The translations under genes were made by a program, and so were the position numbers. A DNA stretch of 64,000 bases from Paenibacillus sp. FSL K6-3182 (GTDB taxonomy: Bacteria; Bacillota; Bacilli; Paenibacillales; Paenibacillaceae), in NCBI RefSeq assembly GCF_037976325.1, contig NZ_CP150265.1:6523001-6587000 (forward strand), read 5' to 3'. The notes under the pieces are model-generated. The model saw only the letters and a program-made list of their open reading frames with translations. It did no database searches and was not told where the DNA came from. Below are positions 24,894 to 33,227 of the stretch, piece by piece (within the stretch, counting starts at the first letter, position 1; each line of letters begins with the position of its first letter).

Positions 24894-26282
24894 ATGGTAT
24901 TCAGCAGTCTACTTTTCCTATTTCTATTTCTCCCTGCTGTATTGCTGCTGTATTTCGTGTCTCCGTGGCGAATTAAAAACTTTGTTTTGTTCGCCACAAG
25001 CCTCGTATTCTACGCATGGGGCGAGCCCGTGTACATCGCAATTATGCTGCTCTCGACGGTTACTGACTACAGCTTCGGACTTGCTCTTAGCAACCCGAAG
25101 CGGAGCAGCCTGCAGCGGAAATGGATTGTCGTCGCCTCTGTCGTCGTAAACTTAACCTTGCTTGGTTATTTTAAATACGCTGATTTTCTCATTAACAATG
25201 TGAATGCACTATTAGGTACACAAATACCATTAACTGAACTGGCGTTGCCAATCGGTATCTCCTTTTATACTTTTCAATCGATGTCCTACATTATTGATGT
25301 TTATAGAGGTACAGCAAAGGCACAACGCAACTGGATTGATTTCGGTACGTTTGTCGCTTTGTTCCCTCAATTGGTCGCAGGACCAATCGTGCAATATTCT
25401 ACAATTGCGGAGCAATTGCGCCATCGCACAGTGAACATCGAGCTGTTCGCTGAAGGCGTTAGACGATTTATTATCGGTTTAGCGAAAAAGGTGCTGCTCG
25501 CAAACAATATCGGACTGTTATGGAACACGATATCAAGCACAGGAGCAGATACGATGCCTGCCTTGACCGCTTGGCTCGGCATTATCGCCTTTGCCTTCCA
25601 AATTTATTTTGATTTCAGCGGTTACTCCGATATGGCCATAGGGCTTGGCATGATGTTTGGCTTCCGGTTTAACGAAAACTTTAATCGTCCTTATACGGCG
25701 CAAAGCATTACTGATTTTTGGCGCCGCTGGCATATATCGCTCAGCACCTGGTTCCGCGACTATGTGTACATACCGCTTGGCGGCAACCGCAAAGGTCCAT
25801 GGATACAACTTCGCAACATTATGATCGTATGGCTGCTGACCGGTATTTGGCATGGAGCCAGCTGGAACTTTTTACTTTGGGGCTTATACTTCGGCGTTGT
25901 TCTTGTGTTCGAAAAATGGTTTGGACTAAAGCTGCTGCAGCGAATGCCAGCTTGGGTTAGGCATGTGTATGCGCTGCTGCTTATTTTGATCGGCTGGGTA
26001 TTCTTTGCCTTTGACGATTTAGGTAATATGGGTACTTACTTTGCTGCGATGTTTGGCGCCAATGACCAGCCATTATGGAATAATGAAACTTTATATTTAT
26101 TGTACACAAATGCGATTTTACTCGTATTATTAGTGCTCGCATCCTTGCCTAAGCGCAAGCTCAAGGAAAACAGAAGTACGCGACCCGTTTTACAGCTTGG
26201 CTGGCATGCTTTATTGTTCTTTATGTCCGTTGCTTACTTGGTTGATGCGACGTTTAACCCATTTCTTTACTTCCGTTTTTAA
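24894..26282 (+). CDS. MBOAT family O-acyltransferase (AlgI/DltB-like)
   Basis: Polytopic membrane protein of 462 residues, about ten or eleven helices. It is of the AlgI type, with FVLFATSLVFYAWGEPVYIA near the N-terminus, the GISFYTFQSMSYIIDVYRG segment, FDFSGYSDMAIGLGMMFGFR, FWRRWHISLSTWFRDYVYIP and the catalytic-His region WLLTGIWHGASWNFLLWG near 320. Such proteins pass acyl groups from a cytoplasmic donor across the membrane for O-acetylation of an exported polysaccharide or wall polymer. It acts with the DHHW protein next door. Confidence 0.93.
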   Translation: MVFSSLLFLFLFLPAVLLLYFVSPWRIKNFVLFATSLVFYAWGEPVYIAIMLLSTVTDYSFGLALSNPKRSSLQRKWIVVASVVVNLTLLGYFKYADFLINNVNALLGTQIPLTELALPIGISFYTFQSMSYIIDVYRGTAKAQRNWIDFGTFVALFPQLVAGPIVQYSTIAEQLRHRTVNIELFAEGVRRFIIGLAKKVLLANNIGLLWNTISSTGADTMPALTAWLGIIAFAFQIYFDFSGYSDMAIGLGMMFGFRFNENFNRPYTAQSITDFWRRWHISLSTWFRDYVYIPLGGNRKGPWIQLRNIMIVWLLTGIWHGASWNFLLWGLYFGVVLVFEKWFGLKLLQRMPAWVRHVYALLLILIGWVFFAFDDLGNMGTYFAAMFGANDQPLWNNETLYLLYTNAILLVLLVLASLPKRKLKENRSTRPVLQLGWHALLFFMSVAYLVDATFNPFLYFRF

Positions 26283-26303
26283 TGTAAAAGGAGGCTGGCG
26301 GTT

Positions 26304-27452
26304 TTGAGCAAGAAGACGGACCACGTTTTTGTGTGGGGCTTCGTCGGTGTCCTATTTGCTATGTCGTTATTATTTTTTTTACTGCCCGTACAAGCATTCT
26401 CGGACGTTGAGAATCGCACGCTCCAGAAGTCACCTGAGCTGACTTGGGATAATCTTTGGTCTAAGAAGTTTGCCGATGATACGGAAAACTACGTAACCGA
26501 TCATTTTCCTTTCCGAACCAACTGGGTATGGACGAAGTCTGTATTTGAGCAGCTTCGCCTGCAGCAGGAAAATAACGGCATCTACAAAGGCTCTGACGGC
26601 TATTTGTTCGAGAAATTTAATGAACCGAACTATAAAGATATAGATGAATACACTGCTGCGGTGAACAAGTTTGTACAAAACCATCCTAACGCCAACATCA
26701 CCTTTATGCTTGCTCCGACCTCCATAGGCCTGTATCCAGAACGGCTGCCATGGCTGGCTGATGCTTACCCGCAAACGAAGGTAAACAGCTTTATTGCCGA
26801 TCAGGTTAAAGGGAGCTTGTCCTTTATCGACGGATTCGAATTTCTAGAGCCTGAAGCCGGCAGCAGCAGACCGCTTTATTACAAAACAGACCACCACTGG
26901 ACGACTTATGGCGCCTATCTAGCCTATGTTACTTACGCGGAGAAGATGGGCTGGACGCCAATGGCCGAGAAGGATTTCGACATCGAGACCGTTACCAACT
27001 CTTTTTTAGGCAGCTATCATACTCGCGGTCAGTTCAGCGGTTTAACACCTGATTCCATTGAAGCCTACAAAGCTAAAAACGGTATTAAAACAGACATGTA
27101 TGTCGCTGATACGGACAAAACCTTGACGACCATGTTTGATTCGAGCTATTTGGAAAAGAAGGATAAATACTCGTATTTTCTTGGCGGCGTGCACGCTTTA
27201 ATGACGCTTCACAGCGAACTTCCACCGAAGAAAGCCGATAAGAAGAAGCTGCTCGTCATTAAAGATTCATATGCGCACAGCTTCCTCCCTTTCCTGACGC
27301 AGCATGTCGAGGATATCCATGTGATCGACATTCGCTACTATAACGGCAACATTAGTGACTACATGGAAGCCAACGGGATTGAGGATGTCCTGTTGCTGTT
27401 TAATACAACAACCTTCATTGCGGAACGCAATTTGTTGAAGCTGAAGTATTAA
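26304..27452 (+). CDS. DHHW-family (AlgJ/AlgX-like) O-acetylation protein
   Basis: Protein of 382 residues with an N-terminal membrane anchor (VFVWGFVGVLFAMSLLFFLL) and an extracellular SGNH-like domain. The family signature DHHWTTYGAY lies near residue 198, after KTDHHW. A C-terminal LLVIKDSYAHSFLPFL block near 318 carries the Asp-Ser pair equivalent to the nucleophile motif. It probably moves the acetyl group delivered by the MBOAT protein to a surface polymer. The start is TTG at 26304, after AAAGGAGGC. No wall-polymer synthesis gene is nearby, so the target is unidentified. Confidence 0.88.
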   Translation: MSKKTDHVFVWGFVGVLFAMSLLFFLLPVQAFSDVENRTLQKSPELTWDNLWSKKFADDTENYVTDHFPFRTNWVWTKSVFEQLRLQQENNGIYKGSDGYLFEKFNEPNYKDIDEYTAAVNKFVQNHPNANITFMLAPTSIGLYPERLPWLADAYPQTKVNSFIADQVKGSLSFIDGFEFLEPEAGSSRPLYYKTDHHWTTYGAYLAYVTYAEKMGWTPMAEKDFDIETVTNSFLGSYHTRGQFSGLTPDSIEAYKAKNGIKTDMYVADTDKTLTTMFDSSYLEKKDKYSYFLGGVHALMTLHSELPPKKADKKKLLVIKDSYAHSFLPFLTQHVEDIHVIDIRYYNGNISDYMEANGIEDVLLLFNTTTFIAERNLLKLKY

Positions 27453-27486
27453 TGGTGAGTGGAAGTTCAAACAAATGATTCGCAAA

Positions 27487-27519
27487 ACAAAGGAGCAGCC
27501 GCGGTGGCTGCTCCTTTGT
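27487..27519 (+). terminator. terminator of the O-acetylation operon
   Basis: Arms ACAAAGGAGCAGCC (27487-27500) and GGCTGCTCCTTTGT (27506-27519), followed by TTTTTGG. Confidence 0.9.
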
Positions 27520-27569
27520 TTTTGGCGTTCCTATCTGAGGTAACTTAGCAGCTGCTAAGCCATTTAACA

Positions 27570-27746
27570 GAAAATACTCCCCCGCTAATTAAAACGATTA
27601 TTTGCTCTCAAAGCCACTAGATGGAAAAACTCCTGTTATTTTCTGCATATCCTCACCAAATGGGCCTATTTGACGAATATAGCAGGAGAATTTCCTGCTA
27701 ATGGGGCAAAAAGCCATTTATTTATCGAATTAACGGGAGGTTTTCC
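27570..27746. repeat. cluster of four short repeat units in two orientations
   Basis: Four related 21-27-bp units. Two read on the minus strand (27570-27596, 27623-27645) and two on the plus strand (27674-27695, 27726-27746). The common core is TA-(A/G)-C-(A/G)-GGAG-N-TTTTCC preceded by CGAAT or a similar string. The third unit sits in a 21-bp hairpin, TAGCAGGA-GAATT-TCCTGCTA (27680-27700). The cluster fills the gap before the sigma-factor fusion gene. Confidence 0.6.
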
Positions 27747-27851
27747 TTTAAGCACTAACAAAAAATTCAATCCATAAATAATACATTTTGCTGTGGCTTT
27801 TTCCATCTCCCTGGTGTCTAATAAACGTGAAGACAGGGGGAGGTTCACTTG

Positions 27852-29048
27852 ATGTCAGGGGCCCACGACAAATTCGAGGACATTTTCACGCTATATTACG
27901 ATAGAATTAGAAGATTTCTCTCGCTGAAGGTCGACATTCAGACTGCAGAGGATTTAACACAGCTAACATTTATGAAGGCTATGGAGCACATCAATAGTTT
28001 TCGTGGTGATTCTAGTCTATTCACTTGGATATGCCATATTGCGAACAACAATTTAAAAAATGAATTCCGTAGAAAAGATCGTAATTGCGAAACCTATGTA
28101 GACTTAAACCACTTAGAAAATCGTTTTATATCTTTTGAATTCACCAAAAATGTAGAGATACGAATCGATATCACCTTAGCTTTAGAACAATTAAGCGAGA
28201 TTGATCGTGAAATCATTTCGCTCCATTATGATGTCGGCTGCACTTTGAAAGAGGTGTCCGAGATTACTCAGATGAAATTAAGCGCAGTCAAAAATCGCCT
28301 GTACAGAGCTTTAGAAAAGTTAAGAAAAGAATTGCACAATGACGAGGAGGTTCGAAGCTTTATGTCTGTAATCGACTATATTACTGTTATTAGTAAAAAT
28401 GAGCTTAAGGGTGCATCCGAGCAGGATAGCAAGGTGTATCAAGATATCATCAATCATCTGAAAACCAGCGTTGATCGTATTTGTACGCAATTAAGACATC
28501 AACCTTCAAAAAAAATATCAATAGAAATTTATCCAGATCTTCAATCCTTCCACCATGCGGTTGGTGAGCCAGATGCGCCCAATTGGTTTATGGGTGTAAT
28601 TGAGAATAATACGATAAAAATTGCTTCTCCGCTCCATCCAGGTCCAGAACATACGTATCAATCCATTCTTAAATCAACACTCCATCTCTATACGATTTGG
28701 TTGGTGACAGATATTAACCCTGCCGCTCCAAAATGGTTATACCAAGGACTAGGCGGATACGAAGCTGGTCTCATGACAAAGGAATACATCGATTCTTCAA
28801 TAGCAGAGCTTGTGAAACACAGCCAAATTCCTACTTTTGAGGATTTAGAAGATAACACATGGGAATTTGATGAGAAAAAGGGGTTTCAATTTTCTTATAC
28901 GCTCTCTGAATTTGTTTTACAACACTATGGCATTGACGCCCTTAATAAAATCATCAGAAATCCACTCGATTTTGAAGATGCATTCAACTGTTCTGCAGCA
29001 GAAATTCACAAGCTTTGGTCTCATACACTCAAAGCAAGGTTGAATTAA
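27852..29048 (+). CDS. ECF-type sigma factor fused to a peptidase-MA-like domain
   Basis: Protein of 398 residues. Residues 8-75 are sigma-70 region 2 (FTLYYDRIRRFLSLK, AEDLTQLTFMKAMEHI, LFTWICHIANNNLKNEFRRK). Residues 110-165 are region 4 (LEQLSEIDREIISLHYDVGC, TLKEVSEITQMKLSAVKNRL). About 230 further residues form a domain resembling peptidase-MA/gluzincin proteins, including PNWFMGVIENNTIKIASPL and PKWLYQGLGGYEAGLMTKEY. The expected HExxH zinc motif is replaced by STLHLYTIWL near residue 275, so peptidase activity is unlikely. No anti-sigma gene is adjacent, so the C-terminal domain may control the sigma part. GGGGGAGG lies 8 bases before the ATG; TTG at 27849 is an alternative. Confidence 0.8.
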   Translation: MSGAHDKFEDIFTLYYDRIRRFLSLKVDIQTAEDLTQLTFMKAMEHINSFRGDSSLFTWICHIANNNLKNEFRRKDRNCETYVDLNHLENRFISFEFTKNVEIRIDITLALEQLSEIDREIISLHYDVGCTLKEVSEITQMKLSAVKNRLYRALEKLRKELHNDEEVRSFMSVIDYITVISKNELKGASEQDSKVYQDIINHLKTSVDRICTQLRHQPSKKISIEIYPDLQSFHHAVGEPDAPNWFMGVIENNTIKIASPLHPGPEHTYQSILKSTLHLYTIWLVTDINPAAPKWLYQGLGGYEAGLMTKEYIDSSIAELVKHSQIPTFEDLEDNTWEFDEKKGFQFSYTLSEFVLQHYGIDALNKIIRNPLDFEDAFNCSAAEIHKLWSHTLKARLN

Positions 29049-29228
29049 CATTCCTAGTGAAATGAGCCTCACCAGAAAAAGGGAAATGAATAAAACGAAG
29101 CGAATCTAATGTTAGAATCCAAACGTTTGGAGGTAAACAAGTGAAAATGAACGCTAATTTCAATTTTTGCTGTCTGAAACCAAGAATGATCCGTCCTTAT
29201 TCATTTTAAATTTAGGGAGGATCTGTAC

Positions 29229-29888
29229 ATGAGTAAACAAAAAAGATTAATTATTATTGACGGTATTCCTGGCTCTGGAAAAACGACAACAGCTAAATCC
29301 ATTTTAGATAAACTAAATTCAAAACAAGTAGCAGCAAGGTGTTTTTTAGAAGAGGAAGCACTACATCCCCTGCTCTTACAAGGACCGGAGTTCAGTTCTT
29401 TCACAAATGAAGCAGAAGCAGATCAGTTCATACAGCTTCTCACCACTCGTTATCTTGACTTTGTTCAAGCTGAGCTAAACAGTGCCCATGATGTCATTAT
29501 TATTGAAAGTGTGTTTCTTCAAGACACCATTAGTGTCGCTCATCTCATGGGCATGGATAAACAGAAGCTTCTCGCTTTCTCTTCTTCCCTACAGCAGATA
29601 CTGGCACCACTGGCACCTAGCCTTATTTACTATTATCAAGTGGATGTTGAGAAACAATGGCGGTTTATTTGCAGCGTAAGAGGAAATGAATGGGGTCCTG
29701 TCTCCCTGCATACAGATGAGGATTTCAAACAAGCTGCAGAGGTGTGGTCACAGAGTCAGTCCTTTGTCCGTGCGATTGTTAATGCGTGGGACATCCCAAA
29801 ACTAATCATTGAGAATAAAGACTATCTCTGGGATGAATATCACCAGCAGATTAGTGAATTCATTGATTCGCTGCTTCCAGTTCATTAA
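29229..29888 (+). CDS. P-loop nucleoside/nucleotide kinase-like protein
   Basis: Protein of 219 residues starting with a hydrophobic strand and the Walker A motif IIDGIPGSGKTTTAKSILDK (residues 9-28). A Walker-B-like strand is DVIIIESVFLQDTI near 87, and LIYYYQVDVEKQWRFICSVR could form a lid. This matches small AAA/zeta-toxin-like or shikimate-kinase-like ATPases of unknown substrate. GGGAGG lies eight bases before the ATG. It is separate from the sigma fusion (180-bp gap) and ends in its own terminator. Confidence 0.75.
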   Translation: MSKQKRLIIIDGIPGSGKTTTAKSILDKLNSKQVAARCFLEEEALHPLLLQGPEFSSFTNEAEADQFIQLLTTRYLDFVQAELNSAHDVIIIESVFLQDTISVAHLMGMDKQKLLAFSSSLQQILAPLAPSLIYYYQVDVEKQWRFICSVRGNEWGPVSLHTDEDFKQAAEVWSQSQSFVRAIVNAWDIPKLIIENKDYLWDEYHQQISEFIDSLLPVH

Positions 29889-29909
29889 ATAAGCTCATCT
29901 AATCCCAAA

Positions 29910-29955
29910 AGAGGCTGTTCTAAAAGTAGATAAATCTACGTTTAGAACAGCCTCT
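29910..29955. terminator. long bidirectional terminator hairpin
   Basis: Arms AGAGGCTGTTCTAAA (29910-29924) and TTTAGAACAGCCTCT (29941-29955) with inner GTAGAT/ATCTAC. It lies between convergent kinase and corA genes. The stem core is nearly the same as in the hairpin at 40914-40957. Confidence 0.85.
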
Positions 29956-29978
29956 ACTTCATTAAAAGCGGCTATAGT

Positions 29979-30917
29979 TTAGAAAAACCTCTTCTTCCAG
30001 AAGATAACGGCTGTGACACTCGATAAAATAACAGAAATGGTCATCGCGATAAAAAAGGCATGAGGGTAATCCTGAAACGGAATTTTAACGTTCATCCCAT
30101 AGAAACTTGCGACCATCGTAGGCAGAGATAAAATAATCGTAATCGATGTCAAAAACTTCATAACAATATTCAGATTGTTGGAGATGACCGATGCGAAAGC
30201 ATCCATCATACCGCTTAATATCGTCGTATGCGTTTCAGACATTTCAATAGCCTGTTGGTTTTCTACAATGACATCCTCTAGCAATTCTTGGTCATCCTCA
30301 TACATTTTCATGTATTTGCTTTTCAGCATTTTCTGCATGACGATGTTGTTTGACTTTAATGAGGTTGTAAAATAGACCAAGCTTTTCTCCATATTCAATA
30401 ACGAAAAAAGTTCTTTATTTTTCATCGACTGATGCAATTTTTTCTCTATTTCGTCTGTCATTTTAATAATTTGCTTAAGGTACTTCAAATATGAAGTCGC
30501 TATCAAATATAAAATTTGAAATGAAAATCTTGTTTTTTTGTACGTGTAAAATTGCTTTATTTTATTTTGTGCAAAAACGTGGAAAATCGGGTTGTCTTTT
30601 AGACACACTGTAATAAAACAATCGTCCGCTATAATCATCCCTAGTGGAATCGTATCATACATGGGAATACCCTTGTCATCCGTCGAAACCAATGGCAGAT
30701 TTACAACGATAAGCACATTGCTATTATCATTTTCAATCCTTGATCGTTCTTCTTCATCTAATGGGTCCTTTATAAAATCCAAAGGAATTTGTGCTTTAGC
30801 AGCTGCTAGATTCATTTCTTGCTCCGTTGGTGCTACAAGATTGACCCAGCATCCTGAAGTAATCTCATCCGTTTCTTTCAGTATTCCGTGCTCGTCAGTA
30901 ATATAAATATTCAACAT
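29979..30917 (-). CDS. corA: CorA-family divalent metal transporter
   Basis: Protein of 312 residues of the CorA/MIT family. It has a large cytoplasmic funnel domain (residues 1-245, long helices around IIKMTDEIEKKLHQSMKNKE), two C-terminal transmembrane helices, and the defining YGMN motif (VASFYGMNVKIPFQDYPHAF) near 273. It ends with the basic FWKKRFF tail. It imports Mg2+ or possibly Co2+/Ni2+. The start has GAGGAGG close by, within a possible hairpin CCTCA/TGAGG that also contains the stop of an upstream small frame. Confidence 0.92.
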   Translation of the reverse strand: MLNIYITDEHGILKETDEITSGCWVNLVAPTEQEMNLAAAKAQIPLDFIKDPLDEEERSRIENDNSNVLIVVNLPLVSTDDKGIPMYDTIPLGMIIADDCFITVCLKDNPIFHVFAQNKIKQFYTYKKTRFSFQILYLIATSYLKYLKQIIKMTDEIEKKLHQSMKNKELFSLLNMEKSLVYFTTSLKSNNIVMQKMLKSKYMKMYEDDQELLEDVIVENQQAIEMSETHTTILSGMMDAFASVISNNLNIVMKFLTSITIILSLPTMVASFYGMNVKIPFQDYPHAFFIAMTISVILSSVTAVIFWKKRFF

Positions 30918-30935
30918 GGTTACAACCTCCTCAGA

Positions 30936-31022
30936 TTAATGAGGAAGCCAGAAATGCCCCTGCCATACAAAAGAGTTGACCTTCAGTTCAGTAATCAATC
31001 TTCTGAAGATTGGTTTGTTCAT
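30936..31022 (-). CDS. possible 28-residue leader peptide of corA
   Basis: ATG at 31022 is preceded by GGGGGAAGTC. The frame reads MNKPIFRRLITELKVNSFVW then QGHFWLPH and stops 18 bases before the corA start. Its last codons overlap CCTCATTAATCTGAGG, a hairpin holding the first bases of the corA ribosome site, so translating the leader could open it. The CAATCTTC-A-GAAGATTG palindrome lies inside the frame. The same frame is open back to an ATG at 31151. This is inference only, from layout. Confidence 0.35.
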   Translation of the reverse strand: MNKPIFRRLITELKVNSFVWQGHFWLPH

Positions 31023-31275
31023 GACTTCCCCCTGCAACAAGCTTGGCTCGGGTTCGGCGCTACTTCGACTATCCATTACAGAACTCAACTCCTTCTTTTC
31101 GCTATGGTTAAGCACGCTCATTATAATACGCCAAATAAATGAAAATGTCATGAAATCAAAAAAATCATAAAAAAAGATGGCCCCGCGCTTGCAGGGACCA
31201 CCTCTTGTACGCCTAAATATGGCATTTTCTTATTCAAGCGCTATCCTCAGACAGCGCTGCTTTTCACTATTCAAC

Positions 31276-32163
31276 CTATTCATTTAACGCTGGAATTTCC
31301 GAAGGAACCCACAGATTAGCAACGTCAATCCCTTTTTCATCTCTGCTCTTTAAGTCTCTCAAAAACTCAAGAAAACCGTATGCCGGTTTCCATCCAAGCA
31401 TCTTCTCTGCCTCCGACAGATCATGCTGCTCAACTTGTTTTGGCAGCGTCAACTCATACTTCTTCAACAGGCGGCTTGCACCCGGCACTTGTGTCTCACA
31501 CCATTCTGCGCCAAGCTCGCTGAAGTTTTGAACAACCTCTTGCGGCATATGATGATTGGTATGTACAATTGTGCGAAATAGCCCAATCTTCTTTTCCAAA
31601 GCTGCTTTGACCGATGCCACTGTAGCTGCCGCCACATCCCGTCTATCTACCCCATTGCGAAGCAATCGTTCCCCAAACTCTAAATATGGCCGAGGAATAA
31701 ATTCATGATAACGAAGCATTGCAATCGATGCGCCTGTCATTTCATAATAAGCCTTGCAGAGGTCTTCCCCGATGACTTTACTTACTCCATAAACCGAGCC
31801 CCATCCGAATGCCATCGAGGAGGCATAGACAATCGCTTTTATGCCAGCTTGCTTGCATGCTTCTAATAGATAAAACGTACCATCGACATTAACAGAAAAA
31901 ATAGTTTCATCACTAACTGGCGGATTGTGTGCACAATGCCATGCTGCTAGGTGAACAACGGCATCCATGCCCTCTACCGCACGCTGTACATCGCCTGGCG
32001 TCCTAATGTCACATCTAACAAACTCAAGCTGCTTCAAATCATCAGACTGAGGGGGCATAACGTCTGCCATCCGAACGGTATAACCAGCTTGGGCCAATGC
32101 TTTGCATACGGCCTGACCTCCATTGCCCGAAGCTCCTGTCACAACAACTTTCATTTCGTTCAC
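31276..32163 (-). CDS. NAD-dependent epimerase/dehydratase (extended SDR)
   Basis: Protein of 295 residues. The N-terminal Rossmann motif is VVTGASGNGGQAVCKALAQA (GxxGxxG), followed by FVRCDIRTPGDV and VVHLAAWHC. Catalytic residues are Ser in YASSMAFGWG and YGVSK (Tyr, Lys). Such short extended-SDR proteins are close to uronate dehydrogenases and UDP-sugar epimerases. No sugar-nucleotide gene is near, and the substrate is unknown. It is monocistronic, with a GAGGTGAACGAA ribosome site before the ATG. Confidence 0.85.
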   Translation of the reverse strand: MNEMKVVVTGASGNGGQAVCKALAQAGYTVRMADVMPPQSDDLKQLEFVRCDIRTPGDVQRAVEGMDAVVHLAAWHCAHNPPVSDETIFSVNVDGTFYLLEACKQAGIKAIVYASSMAFGWGSVYGVSKVIGEDLCKAYYEMTGASIAMLRYHEFIPRPYLEFGERLLRNGVDRRDVAAATVASVKAALEKKIGLFRTIVHTNHHMPQEVVQNFSELGAEWCETQVPGASRLLKKYELTLPKQVEQHDLSEAEKMLGWKPAYGFLEFLRDLKSRDEKGIDVANLWVPSEIPALNE

Positions 32164-32328
32164 CTCGTCAGTTTTATCGTAATTTAAAATGGTATAGCAT
32201 GGTTGGTTAATATCATGATAACGCTTCCACGAATGTCGGAATCATTTCTTTATTCATCTGCTTAAGCCTTATAAGGCTAATAATAGTACAACAATATATA
32301 AATATGAAGTACGCAATTTCTTTTTACT

Positions 32329-32347
32329 TAGTAACCTAAAAGTAACC
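32329..32347 (-). promoter_or_regulatory. direct-repeat operator in the gap upstream of the epimerase gene
   Basis: AGTAACCT at 32329-32336 and again at 32340-32347, 11 bp apart, i.e. AGGTTACT repeats on the minus strand. This spacing and sequence resemble HxlR-type regulator targets. No HxlR gene is in the window. In the rest of the 32.16-32.58 kb gap I see AT-rich sequence and no gene. Confidence 0.35.
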
Positions 32348-32576
32348 TATGAACAGGCATGGCAGTAAGCATGCAAATCAGAGGAGACTCTCATCTCCCC
32401 TGGTTTAATGTCCGTTATTTATTGACTTACCATGTAAGCCATCCGCTGGTTCGTTGATAACCACGCAATAATTCGTAATGCTCGCCTCGAGTTTAAATTT
32501 TTATATCGGTATCGATTGGATAATTCTCATACTTAAAATTACGTATCTTTTTATTAATTTTCAATAATTTTTTCTT

Positions 32577-33212
32577 CTATTTTATTAAGATCTCCCTAAT
32601 TTCATGCGGTTGATCGACTATATAATTCGGACTCTCTGCCAGCAATGATTCTTTTGTATCCAATCCCCAAGACACTGCAATGACATCGATTTCGCATTTC
32701 TTGCATGCAATAATATCCCGTGTTTCATCACCGATATAAATTACATCTTCACGATTTAATTGATTATCTTTCAAATATTTTTTTAGCGTTTGGTGTTTTC
32801 CGAATAGTCCATTTGACGATCGAACTTCATGGATACCCTTGAAATTTTGAGTATGTAAAAAATTAGAGACATTCGCTGCAGAGTTCGATGTAATAATTGC
32901 GATTTTATAACCTTTATTTTGAAGAGCATTTACCACTTCTCTCATCTGATCAATAAATAATATCGAGTTAAGATGCTGTTTATAGCGCTCCTTAAATTCC
33001 TTTCCTATTTTTCTAATCAAAAGGATCTTATACATCGGAACGTTTAAAGCTTTAAACCGTTCTTTTAATGATAGATGGTTTAATAATTTGTATTCTTCAT
33101 GATTTACTTTTTTAAAATTATATTTTACTGCTAATTCGTTATAAACGATCATAATTTCCGACGTTGAATCTACTAGTGTGCCGTCAAAATCAAATATTAT
33201 ATGTTTATACAT
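32577..33212 (-). CDS. HAD-superfamily phosphatase
   Basis: Protein of 211 residues with all four HAD motifs: DFDGTLVDST at residues 9-18 (nucleophile Asp), ITSNSAANVSNF near 110, a conserved Lys near KHQTLKKYL, and YIGDETRDIIAC near 160. The cap domain is the small alpha-helical type of phosphoglycolate-phosphatase-like enzymes. The substrate cannot be told. It lies 15 bp downstream of the phzF-like gene and probably shares its transcript. The gene is clearly more AT-rich than its neighbours, which may indicate transfer. Confidence 0.88.
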   Translation of the reverse strand: MYKHIIFDFDGTLVDSTSEIMIVYNELAVKYNFKKVNHEEYKLLNHLSLKERFKALNVPMYKILLIRKIGKEFKERYKQHLNSILFIDQMREVVNALQNKGYKIAIITSNSAANVSNFLHTQNFKGIHEVRSSNGLFGKHQTLKKYLKDNQLNREDVIYIGDETRDIIACKKCEIDVIAVSWGLDTKESLLAESPNYIVDQPHEIREILIK

Positions 33213-33227
33213 CTATTAAATGCACCC

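Noticed and set aside
30917..31180. M-box magnesium riboswitch before corA
   Set aside because: I could not find M-box core sequences; only a possible leader peptide remains.
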